The notes below the pieces were generated by a model, which was given only the letters and a program-made list of their open reading frames with translations, ran no database searches and was not told the DNA's origin. 64,000 nucleotides of DNA from Flavobacterium sp. MC2016-06 (GTDB taxonomy: Bacteria > Bacteroidota > Bacteroidia > Flavobacteriales > Flavobacteriaceae), in assembly GCF_009711165.2 (NCBI RefSeq), contig NZ_WMID02000023.1:18672-82671 (forward strand). The letters run 5' to 3'. This document shows positions 8,045 to 17,139 of this stretch, piece by piece. Position 1 is the stretch's first letter. Every line of letters starts with the position of its first letter. The position numbers and the translations under genes were made by a program.

Positions 8045-10444
8045 ATGTATGTAGTAAAAAGAGATGGCCACAAAGAGCCCGTAATGTTTGATAAGATTAC
8101 AGAAAGAATAAAAAAATTGTGTTACGGGTTAAATGAACTCGTAGATCCTGTTAAGGTAGCGATGAGAGTTATCGAAGGATTGTATGACGGAGTTTCTACT
8201 TCTGAACTTGATAATCTTGCAGCAGAAACGGCGGCATCTATGACAATTGCACACCCAGATTATGCGCAATTGGCAGCTCGTGTGGCGATTTCAAATCTAC
8301 ACTCCAATACAAAAAAATCGTTCTCAGAAACGATGAAAGATATGTATAACTACGTAAACCCAAGAAACGGACAAGAAGCACCGTTACTTTCGGATGAAGT
8401 ATTTAATGTAATCCAAGAAAATTCAGAATTCTTAGATTCACATATCATTTATACAAGAGATTTCAATTACGATTACTTTGGTTTCAAAACCTTAGAGCGT
8501 TCGTATTTGCTTAAAATAAACGGTAAAATTGTCGAAAGACCACAACATATGCTAATGCGTGTGTCAGTAGGGATTCACTTAGACGATTTAAAATCAGTAA
8601 TTGAAACGTACGATTTAATGTCTAAAAAGTTCTTTACGCATGCAACTCCAACGTTGTTTAATGCAGGAACTCCAAAACCACAAATGTCTTCTTGTTTCCT
8701 TTTGGCAATGCAAGACGATAGTATTGATGGTATTTATGATACTTTGAAACAAACGGCTAAAATCTCGCAATCAGCTGGAGGAATTGGTCTTTCTATTCAT
8801 AACGTTCGTGCAACAGGATCTTACATTCGTGGTACAAACGGAACTTCAAACGGAATTGTTCCGATGTTGCGTGTTTTCAACGATACAGCACGTTATGTAG
8901 ATCAAGGAGGCGGAAAACGTAAAGGAAGTTTTGCGATTTACATTGAAACTTGGCATGCTGATATTTTCGAATTTTTGGATTTGAAGAAAAATACAGGAAA
9001 AGAAGAAATGCGTGCAAGAGATTTATTCTTCGCAATGTGGACTTCAGATTTATTCATGAAACGTGTTCAGGAAGATACAACTTGGACTTTAATGTGTCCG
9101 AACGAATGTCCTGGATTATACGATGTTTACGGAGATGAATTCGAAAAAATGTATTTGGATTATGAATTTAGAGGAAAAGGAAGAAAAACCATTCGTGCAC
9201 GTGAATTATGGGAGAAAATCCTAGAATCTCAAATCGAAACGGGAACGCCATATATGTTGTACAAAGATGCAGCAAACCGTAAATCGAACCACAAGAATTT
9301 AGGAACTATTCGTTCTTCTAACTTGTGTACAGAAATTATGGAGTACACTTCTAAAGACGAAATCGCAGTTTGTAACTTGGCTTCTATTTCATTGCCAATG
9401 TTTATTGATAACGGAAAATTCGATCACCAAGCACTTTACAATGTTACAAAACGTGTAACTCGTAACTTAAACAAAGTAATCGACAGAAATTATTACCCAG
9501 TAAAAGAAGCAGAAAATTCTAACTTACGTCACCGTCCGGTAGGATTAGGAGTACAAGGTTTAGCAGATGCTTTTATTATGTTAAGAATGCCGTTTACAAG
9601 TGACGAAGCAAAAACATTAAACCAAGAAATTTTCGAAACATTATACTTCGCAGCTGTAACCGCTTCTATGGAAATGGCAAAAGAAGAAGGACCATATTCT
9701 ACATTCGAAGGATCTCCAATGTCAAAAGGAGAATTCCAATACAATATGTGGGGAATGAAAGATGAAGAATTATCTGGTCGTTGGGACTGGGCTTCATTAA
9801 GAAAAGAAGTTGTAGAGCACGGAGTTCGTAACTCATTATTGGTTGCGCCAATGCCAACAGCATCTACTTCTCAAATTTTAGGAAACAACGAAGCTTTCGA
9901 ACCTTATACATCAAACATTTACACACGTCGTGTATTATCTGGAGAATTTATCGTAGTAAACAAACATTTACTTCACGATCTTGTAGAAAGAGGTTTATGG
10001 AACGAGACTTTGAAACAAGAAATTATGCGTCACAACGGATCAGTTCAAAATATTGACATCATTCCGCAAGACCTAAAGGAACTATACAAAACAGTTTGGG
10101 AAATGTCGATGAAAGATATTATCGATATGTCACGTCAGAGAGGTTATTTTATTGACCAATCACAATCGTTAAACTTATTCATGCAAGATGCAAACTATTC
10201 TAAACTTACGTCAATGCACTTCTATGCATGGCAGTCAGGTTTAAAAACAGGAATGTATTACCTAAGAACAAAATCTGCGGTAGATGCGATTAAATTCACA
10301 TTAAACAACGATAAAAAAGAAGAAGATGCACCAGCAGCTACTTTAGTACCAGAAACTGAAGCAATCAGCGTAGAAGATTATAAAGCAATGCTGCTTAAAG
10401 CACAAGCTGGAGATCCAGAAGATTGTGAAATGTGCGGGTCTTAA
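8045..10444 (+). CDS. nrdA: Class Ia ribonucleotide reductase, large (alpha) subunit
   Basis: A 799-residue catalytic subunit that reduces NDPs to dNDPs. An N-terminal ATP-cone allosteric domain (residues 1 to about 90, starting [17 protein letters not shown]) senses ATP/dATP. The barrel holds the active-site cysteines in MSSCFLL, NLCTEI and AVCNLASI. The C-terminus ends in CEMCGS, the mobile CxxC tail re-reduced by thioredoxin or glutaredoxin. Length fits bacterial NrdA. It lies 264 bases after nrdB and is followed by a hairpin terminator at 10501. Confidence 0.96.
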   Translation: MYVVKRDGHKEPVMFDKITERIKKLCYGLNELVDPVKVAMRVIEGLYDGVSTSELDNLAAETAASMTIAHPDYAQLAARVAISNLHSNTKKSFSETMKDMYNYVNPRNGQEAPLLSDEVFNVIQENSEFLDSHIIYTRDFNYDYFGFKTLERSYLLKINGKIVERPQHMLMRVSVGIHLDDLKSVIETYDLMSKKFFTHATPTLFNAGTPKPQMSSCFLLAMQDDSIDGIYDTLKQTAKISQSAGGIGLSIHNVRATGSYIRGTNGTSNGIVPMLRVFNDTARYVDQGGGKRKGSFAIYIETWHADIFEFLDLKKNTGKEEMRARDLFFAMWTSDLFMKRVQEDTTWTLMCPNECPGLYDVYGDEFEKMYLDYEFRGKGRKTIRARELWEKILESQIETGTPYMLYKDAANRKSNHKNLGTIRSSNLCTEIMEYTSKDEIAVCNLASISLPMFIDNGKFDHQALYNVTKRVTRNLNKVIDRNYYPVKEAENSNLRHRPVGLGVQGLADAFIMLRMPFTSDEAKTLNQEIFETLYFAAVTASMEMAKEEGPYSTFEGSPMSKGEFQYNMWGMKDEELSGRWDWASLRKEVVEHGVRNSLLVAPMPTASTSQILGNNEAFEPYTSNIYTRRVLSGEFIVVNKHLLHDLVERGLWNETLKQEIMRHNGSVQNIDIIPQDLKELYKTVWEMSMKDIIDMSRQRGYFIDQSQSLNLFMQDANYSKLTSMHFYAWQSGLKTGMYYLRTKSAVDAIKFTLNNDKKEEDAPAATLVPETEAISVEDYKAMLLKAQAGDPEDCEMCGS

Positions 10445-10500
10445 TTTTTGTTTTAGAAGAAAGAATAAAGAATAAAGAAAAATGATTTATTCGTAATGTT

Positions 10501-10535
10501 AAAAGCAGTTATTGTAATGATAACTGCTTTTTTAT
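10501..10535 (+). terminator. nrdA terminator; left copy of a direct repeat flanking the AbiTii gene
   Basis: Stem AAAGCAGTTAT / ATAACTGCTTT (11 pairs) with a 7-base loop and a T-run. Almost the same 35 bases recur at 11497-11532 after the AbiTii gene, with one substitution that becomes a wobble pair and one extra T. The AbiTii start codon lies 12 bases past this hairpin. Confidence 0.85.
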
Positions 10536-10546
10536 AATAGAAAAAT

Positions 10547-11470
10547 ATGAAATTAATCAATGATATTGTAAATGAATTAATTGATACTGAGAAATCAATT
10601 AATTCTCCACTTTTGAAAACAAAGGTTTTAGCGAGTAGGCTTCAAAATGAAACCCTTTTAAGATGGGTTAGTAATGAGTTAAAAGGGTATAATCATTCGG
10701 ATGAATTACCAGATTATAGGAAATTTAAAGGAAATATAGTTGGTACATATATCGTCGGAAATCAGCAATATAATAATCAGCCAGTTCCAATAATTGGTAT
10801 TGATGACGAATTTCGAAAAAGTTTAACAAATATGAACTTTTATGATAGTGTTTCAAGTTTGGAAAATCTTAAAAGAGAAGATGGGAGAGGGAAATTAGAA
10901 CATGTTTTTCCTGCTGAAATTACGGGACTTATTGAAGAAAATTGGATAAATATGGGTAATCCTTATTTGCAATTGGTAAACTGTAAAAGATGGGTTGCGG
11001 GTAATGCAGTTGCAGGAATTCTAGCGTCAATAAGGAATAATTTATTAGATTTTATGCTTAAAATAGATTCTGAATTTGGAAATATTACAGAAATAGAAGA
11101 ATTAAAAACTAAGAAAAAAGCAATTGCGACAATTATGAATCAAACAATTATAAATAATACAGGAGATGGGAATATTTTAAATACAGGGGGAAAAGCTAAT
11201 ATTTCAGCAAATATAAGTATTGCAAAAGGTAATAAAGAAGAACTTTCGCGACGTTTACAAGAAGGTGGAATGAATGAAGATGATGTGGCTGAGCTTGTTG
11301 AAATAATAGATGATGAAGAACCAAATTTTGTAAATAAAACTTTTGGGCAAAAGGTAAACACTTGGACTAAAAAAATGCTAGGAAAGGCACTTGATGGTTC
11401 TTGGAACATTGGAATAGGTGCTGCGGGAAGTTTGATCGCAGATGCGGTTAAAGCTTATTATTTAATGTAG
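10547..11470 (+). CDS. AbiTii-domain protein, putative abortive-infection factor
   Basis: A 307-residue protein whose first 190 or so residues resemble the AbiTii domain: LINDIVNELIDTEKSINSPL, LKTKVLASRL, WVSNELKGY and LPDYRKFKG. AbiTii domains are linked to abortive infection against phage. The second half has an Asn/Gly-rich stretch (IINNTGDGNILNTGG), an acidic helix (NEDDVAELVEIIDDEEP) and a hydrophobic Gly/Ala-rich end (IGIGAAGSLIADAV) that might touch a membrane. It stands alone between nrdA and the DUF1800 gene and sits precisely between two copies of the nrdA terminator hairpin, suggesting acquisition. No promoter is obvious, so read-through or a weak internal promoter is likely. Domain assignment is by remembered consensus and the defence role is inferred. 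Confidence 0.7.
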   Translation: MKLINDIVNELIDTEKSINSPLLKTKVLASRLQNETLLRWVSNELKGYNHSDELPDYRKFKGNIVGTYIVGNQQYNNQPVPIIGIDDEFRKSLTNMNFYDSVSSLENLKREDGRGKLEHVFPAEITGLIEENWINMGNPYLQLVNCKRWVAGNAVAGILASIRNNLLDFMLKIDSEFGNITEIEELKTKKKAIATIMNQTIINNTGDGNILNTGGKANISANISIAKGNKEELSRRLQEGGMNEDDVAELVEIIDDEEPNFVNKTFGQKVNTWTKKMLGKALDGSWNIGIGAAGSLIADAVKAYYLM

Positions 11471-11496
11471 AATGTTATAGAAAGTTTAATAATAAA

Positions 11497-11532
11497 AAAA
11501 GCAGTTATTGTAATGATAGCTGCTTTTTTTAT
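11497..11532 (+). terminator. Terminator after the AbiTii gene; right copy of the direct repeat
   Basis: The same hairpin as at 10501: AAAGCAGTTAT, the identical loop, and ATAGCTGCTTT plus T-run. The A-to-G change keeps pairing as U-G in RNA. See the finding on this duplication. Confidence 0.85.
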
Positions 11533-11629
11533 TTCATTTTTCTAACTAATCTTGTCATTTGAAATGACAAATAAATCCGCTTAATCTGCAAAATCTGCGT
11601 GCGTTTTATACCAAAGTATCCACAATCTT

Positions 11630-11731
11630 GTCATCCCGAGGAACGAGGGATCTTCGCAAGTAGCTCGACAAACAAAATCATTAATCTTTGAGGGAATCCT
11701 AATGTGATTTCTCGACTTCGCTCGAAATGAC
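11630..11731. repeat. GTCATCCCGAGGAACGAG-type intergenic repeat
   Basis: It begins GTCATCCCGAGGAACGAGGG and ends with TCGCTCGAAATGAC in opposite orientation. It belongs to a degenerate palindromic family also seen at 14482, 17140 and 37668. The rest of the 11471-11883 gap is AT-rich leader for the DUF1800 gene with no ORF. Confidence 0.7.
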
Positions 11732-11883
11732 AAATATGACGAGTAAACTTTTTTGTTCCTTGTAGAATTGGCAATATTTTAAATATAATCCTCGTTTAAA
11801 CTATTCTGTACAATTCATTAAAAATCTTCAAATTAAACCTTTTCAAAAAACAAAAGTCTTATTAATATATAATTCCTATTGTT

Positions 11884-13281
11884 ATGAAAAAAAGCAATCT
11901 TTGGTCGTTACGATTAGGTTTCTCAGGAAAAGAAGCCGATACAATCGAGAAGTTAGGATTAGAAAAATTCCTAAAGAAATCGTATGAATCAAAGGTGGAT
12001 AAACAGCTTCCAGAATTTCTTAATGACGATCCGAAGACACTTGCTGAATTAAAGGAATTAAGAGAAGCCATAAAAAATGCTGATTCTGAAACAAAAAAGA
12101 AAGAGCTTAAAAAAGCAATCTACTCTGGAGTTGAATTTCGCAGATGGTGGATTAATAAAATGCGAACAGATGAATTTCCGCTTCGGGAAAATATGGTTGT
12201 GTTCTGGCACAATCATTTCGTTTCGACTTCTCAAAAAGTAAAAGTCAATTATTGGATTTACCAGCACAATATGATTTTGCGTGAAAATGCTTTCGGAAAT
12301 TTCAAAGAACTCACAAAGCAAATCGTAAAGTCGAATGCAATGGTGAAATATTTGGATAATGTCGACAATAAAAAAGATAAAATCAACGAAAATCTAAGCC
12401 GCGAATTGCTGGAATTATTCACCATTGGAATTGGAAATTATTCTGAAAGCGATATTAAAAATGGCGCGCGAGCTTTGGCGGGATTAAATTATGGAGAAGA
12501 TGGTGCTGTTTATAGAAAGCGTATAGAAGATGATACCGATAAAACCTATTTCGGTAAAACCGGAAACTGGAAAGCCGATGATTTAATCGATATTATTTTT
12601 GAGCAAAAAGCGATTCCATATTTAATCACCCGAAAAATTCTAGAATGGTTTATTTATGATAATCCGTCAGAGGAGTTGGTAATTTATTACGGCGATTATT
12701 TCCGAAAAAAGAACTTTGAGATTGAACCTTTACTAACCAAGATTTTCTTAGAAGAATATGCTAAAGACAATTCAGGAACCAAAATCAAAGATCCTTTAGT
12801 ATATATTATTCAGCTTATAAACGAATTAGAAGTTAAAGACTTTGATGATGCTATGATTGCTCTTTTTTTGAGACAGCAAGGAATGGATTTATACAATCAA
12901 GTAAATGTAAAAGGCTGGGATGGCGGTAATTCTTGGTTGACTTCTCAAATTTATTTACAACGAAATAACACATCAGATTTGCTTTGCAGCGGCAGAAGTA
13001 TTTCGAGGAAAGTAATAAAAACAATGGTTGAAGAAGGAGGGAACTCAAATACTGAATTCGAAAAAATTGAGGTGAAAATTGATTTTGATACCAACGGAAC
13101 AAATAAAACGGTCATTGCAGCATTATCCAATAGATTATTATTTAAGGTCGATGATTCGATGCAGAAGGACATGGAGAATTTACTTAAGTATGATTTTGAT
13201 CCAAAAGAAGAACATGCCAATTTTGCCGTTATTCGGTTATTCAATTACATCTCAAAATTACCAGAATATCAATTAATCTAG
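11884..13281 (+). CDS. DUF1800 family protein
   Basis: A 465-residue protein of the DUF1800 family, recognised from LWSLRLGFSGKEAD at the start, then REALxxA-like helices and VVFWHNHFVSTSQKV, followed by SRELLELFTIG and a GARALAGL segment. The family nearly always sits beside DUF1501 genes, as here with a 5-base gap, and the pair is thought to be exported. The biochemical function is unknown. No clear signal peptide is seen at the chosen ATG, so export may depend on the Tat-like partner; this is speculation. Confidence 0.85.
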   Translation: MKKSNLWSLRLGFSGKEADTIEKLGLEKFLKKSYESKVDKQLPEFLNDDPKTLAELKELREAIKNADSETKKKELKKAIYSGVEFRRWWINKMRTDEFPLRENMVVFWHNHFVSTSQKVKVNYWIYQHNMILRENAFGNFKELTKQIVKSNAMVKYLDNVDNKKDKINENLSRELLELFTIGIGNYSESDIKNGARALAGLNYGEDGAVYRKRIEDDTDKTYFGKTGNWKADDLIDIIFEQKAIPYLITRKILEWFIYDNPSEELVIYYGDYFRKKNFEIEPLLTKIFLEEYAKDNSGTKIKDPLVYIIQLINELEVKDFDDAMIALFLRQQGMDLYNQVNVKGWDGGNSWLTSQIYLQRNNTSDLLCSGRSISRKVIKTMVEEGGNSNTEFEKIEVKIDFDTNGTNKTVIAALSNRLLFKVDDSMQKDMENLLKYDFDPKEEHANFAVIRLFNYISKLPEYQLI

Positions 13282-13286
13282 AAGTT

Positions 13287-14456
13287 ATGAACAGAAGAAA
13301 TTTCATATCAATAACAGGAACATTTACCGGTGGATTGCTTTTGCTTCCTGATTTTTTGCACGCTTATGGTACGCAGAATAATTTAGTTATTGGCGAACAA
13401 TGTGTGGTGTTTGTACAGCTAAACGGAGGAAATGACGGATTGAATACTTTTATTCCGTACGATGATCCGCTCTATTACGATTACAGAACAAAAATTGCTT
13501 TAAGTAAAGATGTAGTTGTCAGCAAGAATAAAGGAATGGCGTTTCATCCCGCATTAAAAGATTTTGCTCAAATGCAGCAAAATGGAGATTTAACGGTAAT
13601 TCAGAATGTTGGATATCCAGAGCCGATTCGTTCGCATTTTCGTTCACAGGAAATTTGGCAGACAGCAACAGATTCTAATAGATATATAAATGAAGGCTGG
13701 CTTGGTCGCTATTTAGATTTACAATGTAAAGAACATGATCCGACAGCAGGAATAAATTTAGATTCGATTGATAATTTGGCATTAAAAGGAATTGAACCCA
13801 ATTCGATAACGGTGAAAGACCCAAATCGATTTAAAGTAAAATCAGATAAAGAAGAAAACGTCACTTTATCAGATAATCCACAATTAGACTTTGTTCGAAA
13901 AATTGCTAATTCTGTGACAGAAGGCTCAGATGAAATCCAGAAAGCTTTAGCGAAATCGAAAGCTGAAATAAGTTATCCGAAAACAGGTTTGTCTAAAAAT
14001 CTTGAATGGATTGCGAGATTGATAAAAGGAAACTTGAATTCGAAAGTATATTATACGTCGCTTGGCGGTTTTGATACGCATGACAATCAGCTTGTCATTC
14101 AAGACAGAAAACTATCAGAACTGAATGATGCTTTGTTTAGTTTTTATCAAGATTTAAAACAATCAAAAATGCTTCAGAATGTAACGGTTGTTGTTTTCTC
14201 TGAATTCGGGCGACGAGTAAAAGATAACGGAAACGGTACCGATCACGGAACTGCAGCACCAATGTTTATTATTGGCGGAAATAATAAAGAAACTATTTTA
14301 GGACATAATCCTGATTTGTCTAATTTAGATAATGGCGATTTGAAGTACGAGATAGATTTTAGAAGTGTTTACGCATCACTATTACAGCAAAAATTAGGAT
14401 TTGATTATGCTAATATTGGAATAAAGAATAATCCTGTTGCTGGATTATTTTCTTGA
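13287..14456 (+). CDS. DUF1501 family protein with Tat-like signal
   Basis: A 389-residue protein of the DUF1501 family, distantly related to alkaline phosphatase/sulfatase folds. The N-terminus MNRRNFISITGTFTGGLLLL has twin arginines and a hydrophobic core, suggesting Tat export. Conserved patches include VQLNGGNDGLNT, HPALKDF, the LGGFDTHDNQ block and VFSEFGRRVKDNGNGTDHGT, where Asp and His clusters suggest a metal-dependent hydrolase. It is co-transcribed with the DUF1800 gene. Substrate unknown. Confidence 0.88.
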   Translation: MNRRNFISITGTFTGGLLLLPDFLHAYGTQNNLVIGEQCVVFVQLNGGNDGLNTFIPYDDPLYYDYRTKIALSKDVVVSKNKGMAFHPALKDFAQMQQNGDLTVIQNVGYPEPIRSHFRSQEIWQTATDSNRYINEGWLGRYLDLQCKEHDPTAGINLDSIDNLALKGIEPNSITVKDPNRFKVKSDKEENVTLSDNPQLDFVRKIANSVTEGSDEIQKALAKSKAEISYPKTGLSKNLEWIARLIKGNLNSKVYYTSLGGFDTHDNQLVIQDRKLSELNDALFSFYQDLKQSKMLQNVTVVVFSEFGRRVKDNGNGTDHGTAAPMFIIGGNNKETILGHNPDLSNLDNGDLKYEIDFRSVYASLLQQKLGFDYANIGIKNNPVAGLFS

Positions 14457-14481
14457 GTTTATCGTGTGTAACCACAATCTT

Positions 14482-14644
14482 GTCATCCTGACGAAGGAAG
14501 GATCTTCGCAACAAAATTCCACAAAGATTGATTTTATTTGTCGTGTTTCTAGTGCGATTTCTCGTTCCTCGAAATGACAAATAGTGCGAAAAATGATTTT
14601 GATTGTGGAGTTTCTCGCGAAGATTCTTCGTTCCTCAGAATGAC
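14482..14644. repeat. Composite GAAGATTCTTCGTTCCTC repeat cluster
   Basis: Three partial units in a row: GTCATCCTGACGAAGGAAGG forward at 14482, then TTTCTCGTTCCTCGAAATGAC near 14555, then GAAGATTCTTCGTTCCTCAG reversed, ending at 14644. It belongs to the same family as 11630, 17140 and 37668. It fills much of the gap before the pheA leader; no ORF is present. Confidence 0.68.
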
Positions 14645-14839
14645 AAAGCAGACTAAATATTAAGATTTAAGAATAACTTTTAAGGTAAAATCTTAGAACC
14701 TTAGCAACTCAGAATCTCAGAAACTTTAAAAAATCTAAATATACATATCTCATTTTAAGGTCTTTTTTTTATATTATCATACAAAACTTGATAAATTTGT
14801 TAAGAAATCCCTTTTTGTTTCATAAAATGCAATATTTTT

Positions 14840-14870
14840 TTTGGTGCACTGAAAATAATTTATACATTCG
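14840..14870 (+). promoter_or_regulatory. Putative promoter of the pheA leader and operon
   Basis: A -33 TTTG at 14840-14843, a 19-base spacer, then TACATTCG at 14863-14870, one base off TAnnTTTG. Predicted transcription start is about 14876, some 25 bases upstream of the leader-peptide ATG. Confidence 0.55.
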
Positions 14871-14899
14871 CAGAGAATTTATTGAAATACACAAACAAA

Positions 14900-14980
14900 A
14901 TGTCTAATAACCGTTTTTATTTTAGCAACTCTTTTTATTTCTTCTTTAGTAGAAGTGAGGATTGTGCTATGGTTATTTGA
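14900..14980 (+). CDS. pheL: Phe/Tyr-rich leader peptide of the pheA operon
   Basis: A 26-codon ORF (ATG 14900, TGA 14978). Eight of 26 residues are aromatic: Phe at 6, 8, 12, 14, 15, 16 and Tyr at 7 and 13, in the runs FYF and FYFFF. It lies directly upstream of a T-tract hairpin and prephenate dehydratase. This is the classical layout of ribosome-mediated attenuation, in which stalling at Phe codons under low charged tRNA-Phe alters RNA folding. The sequence AGGATTGT inside codons 20-22 is complementary to the terminator's 5' arm, as an antiterminator requires. The peptide itself needs no other function. The symbol is used by analogy with enteric pheL; sequence homology is not implied. Confidence 0.82.
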   Translation: MSNNRFYFSNSFYFFFSRSEDCAMVI

Positions 14981-15017
14981 AAAATTTAAAAGACAAATAA
15001 AACTAATATACAATCCT
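14958..15017 (+). promoter_or_regulatory. Antiterminator structure of the pheA attenuator
   Basis: AGGATTGT (14958-14965) pairs with ACAATCCT (15010-15017). A second stem TTATTTG (14973-14979) with CAAATAA (14994-15000) nests inside. Forming the outer stem consumes ACAATCCT, of which AATCCT (15012-15017) belongs to the terminator's left arm. A ribosome at the leader stop codon would cover or disrupt the 14958-14979 side and let the terminator form. Confidence 0.75.
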
Positions 15018-15040
15018 GATGAAAATCAGGATTTTTTTTT
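15012..15040 (+). terminator. Attenuator (intrinsic terminator) before pheA
   Basis: Stem AATCCTGAT / ATCAGGATT with a GAAA loop and a run of about nine T, ending 6 bases before the pheA ATG. A terminator directly in front of a start codon makes sense only as a conditional attenuator. Confidence 0.88.
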
Positions 15041-15046
15041 GAATAT

Positions 15047-15874
15047 ATGACAACGAAAATTGCAATACAAGGTATAAAAGGTTCTTTTCATCATCAAGTA
15101 GTTAAAGAGTATTTTGCTGAAAATGTGGAAATTGATGAATGTTTATCTTTTGAGGAATTAATTGACAGCTTGCTTGCAGGAAAATCAGATCAAGCAGTAA
15201 TGGCAATTGAAAATTCTATTGCAGGGCCAATTATTCCGAATTATGCTTTGATTGACAAGAATAATTTACACATAATTGGAGAACATTATTTAAGTATTCA
15301 TCAAAATTTAATGGCTTTAAAAGGTCAGAAGATTGAAGACATAAAAGAAGTTCATTCGCACCCAATGGCATTATTGCAATGTATGGATTTCTTAAAAACT
15401 TATCCAAACATAAAATTGGTTGAAGATAAAGATACAGCCGAAACAGCAAGAAGAATTCAGGAAAAACAATTAACCGGAATTGCTGCAATCGCAAGTAAAA
15501 CGGCTTCTGAAATGTATGATTTAGAAATTCTGGCGCCAGAAATTCAGACCATCAAAAATAACATGACACGTTTCGTGATTATTAAAAAACAGAATTCATT
15601 TTTACCGGAAAGCGAAATCAACAGAGCTTCAATCAAATTTGAATTAGATCATAAAAGAGGAAGTTTAGCAGCAGTTTTAAATGTAATGAGCGACTGCAAA
15701 TTGAATTTAACAAAAATTCAATCGCTTCCAAAAATTGAAACACCTTGGAAATATTCATTTTTCGTAGACGTAACATTTGAGAAATATGAAGATTTTGCAA
15801 AAGCAAAAACGTTACTAAATATAATGGCCGAGTATTTTAAAGTTTTGGGAGAATATAAGAACACAAAACCGTAA
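15047..15874 (+). CDS. pheA: Prephenate dehydratase
   Basis: A 275-residue enzyme that converts prephenate to phenylpyruvate, the penultimate step of phenylalanine synthesis. The catalytic PDT domain spans residues 1-185, with GSFHHQVVKEYF, AIENSIAGPI and the NMTRFVII signature containing the catalytic Thr-Arg-Phe. A C-terminal ACT domain (about 198-270) begins GSLAAVLNVMSDCKLNL. Its usual ESRP effector motif reads QSLP, so Phe feedback may differ. There is no chorismate mutase domain; that activity is on the last gene of the operon. It is the first structural gene behind the Phe attenuator, and the aminotransferase gene follows after 117 bases. Confidence 0.93.
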   Translation: MTTKIAIQGIKGSFHHQVVKEYFAENVEIDECLSFEELIDSLLAGKSDQAVMAIENSIAGPIIPNYALIDKNNLHIIGEHYLSIHQNLMALKGQKIEDIKEVHSHPMALLQCMDFLKTYPNIKLVEDKDTAETARRIQEKQLTGIAAIASKTASEMYDLEILAPEIQTIKNNMTRFVIIKKQNSFLPESEINRASIKFELDHKRGSLAAVLNVMSDCKLNLTKIQSLPKIETPWKYSFFVDVTFEKYEDFAKAKTLLNIMAEYFKVLGEYKNTKP

Positions 15875-15991
15875 ACGGTAAAATTCAATTTTTTTAAATT
15901 CCAAATTCCAATCCTTTGGCTTTGCTCAGGATTACAAAAGATAAAAGCATCAAGCTTGGGCTTAAAGCCTAAAGCAAAATAAATAAAAAAA

Positions 15992-17137
15992 ATGATTACA
16001 ACAGCAAAACGATTAGACACAGTTGAAGAATACTATTTCTCATCAAAATTGAGAGAAGTGAGACAACTAATGTCTGAGGGAAAATCGATCATCAATATGG
16101 GAATCGGAAGCCCAGATTTGAGTCCTTCTAAAGCAGTTATTGAAGCAGTAGCTTTGGCAATTCAAGACGAGAATGGGCATGGTTATCAAAACTATCAGGG
16201 GTTACCGGAATTGAGGAAAGGGATGGCAGATTTTTACCAAAATCAGTTTGGTGTCGAAGTAAATCCGAATAATGAGATTTTGCCTTTGATGGGTTCGAAA
16301 GAAGGAATTATGCACATTTCGTTAGCATTTCTAAATGAAGGCGATCACGTTTTAATTCCGAATCCAGGTTATCCAACGTATACTTCGGTAACTAATTTGG
16401 TACAAGCTGTTCCGGTTTATTATGACTTGAAAGAAGAAAATAACTGGGAACCTGATTTTGAAGCTTTAGAAAAATTAGATCTTTCGAAAGTAAAAATTAT
16501 GTGGTTGGGTTATCCACACATGCCAACAGGAGCGAGAGGAAGTTTAGCGTTATTTGAAAAATTGGTTGCTTTTGCAAAAAAGCACAACATATTATTGATC
16601 AATGACAATCCGTATAGTTTTGTTTTGAATGATAATCCGATGAGTTTATTGCAAGTGGAAGGAGCAAAAGACGTGGCTTTAGAATTGAATTCATTAAGCA
16701 AAACGTTCAACATGGCGGGCTGGAGAGTTGGAATGGTTTTAGGAAATGCCGAAATCATTGACGCGGTTCTAAAAGTAAAAAGCAACATGGACAGCGGTAT
16801 GTTTTACGGAATTCAAAAAGGTGCAGTTGCAGCTTTAAATTGTGACAAATCTTGGTTTGATGAACAAAACAAAATTTACAAACGCCGTCGTGAATTAACA
16901 GAAAAACTAGCAGAAAAATTAGGCTGTAAAGTTTATAAAGAAGGAGTTGGACTTTTTGTTTGGGCAAAATTGCCAGAAGGAATCGAATCATCAGAAAAGT
17001 TCATTGACGAAATATTATACGAGAAACATATTTTTATCACGCCGGGAACTATTTTCGGAAGCAACGGCGAAGGATATATTAGATTCTCATTGTGTGTGAA
17101 AGAAGAAAAAGTACAAGAAGCGATAGATCGATTTTAG
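15992..17137 (+). CDS. PLP-dependent class I/II aminotransferase
   Basis: A 381-residue fold-type I aminotransferase. PLP-binding features are INDNPYSF (Asp/Tyr pair) and SLSKTFNMAGWRVG with the Schiff-base Lys. The N-terminal MGIGSPDLSPSKAVIEA and GYQNYQGLPELR substrate segments are typical of aspartate/aromatic transaminases. Between pheA and tyrA, the likely job is transamination of phenylpyruvate and 4-hydroxyphenylpyruvate to Phe and Tyr; prephenate or another keto acid is possible. The assignment of substrate rests on operon context. Confidence 0.88.
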   Translation: MITTAKRLDTVEEYYFSSKLREVRQLMSEGKSIINMGIGSPDLSPSKAVIEAVALAIQDENGHGYQNYQGLPELRKGMADFYQNQFGVEVNPNNEILPLMGSKEGIMHISLAFLNEGDHVLIPNPGYPTYTSVTNLVQAVPVYYDLKEENNWEPDFEALEKLDLSKVKIMWLGYPHMPTGARGSLALFEKLVAFAKKHNILLINDNPYSFVLNDNPMSLLQVEGAKDVALELNSLSKTFNMAGWRVGMVLGNAEIIDAVLKVKSNMDSGMFYGIQKGAVAALNCDKSWFDEQNKIYKRRRELTEKLAEKLGCKVYKEGVGLFVWAKLPEGIESSEKFIDEILYEKHIFITPGTIFGSNGEGYIRFSLCVKEEKVQEAIDRF

Positions 17138-17139
17138 AT

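Noticed and set aside
11140..11409. Minus-strand open frame opposite the AbiTii gene, considered as a possible antitoxin
   Set aside because: Ser/Phe-rich shadow composition typical of antisense to A-rich coding; no promoter or start context; no antitoxin motif.
14457..14840. CRISPR-like array suspected from repeated GAACGAAG words
   Set aside because: The units are few, differ in orientation and spacing, and no cas genes are in the window; they fit a degenerate palindromic repeat family.
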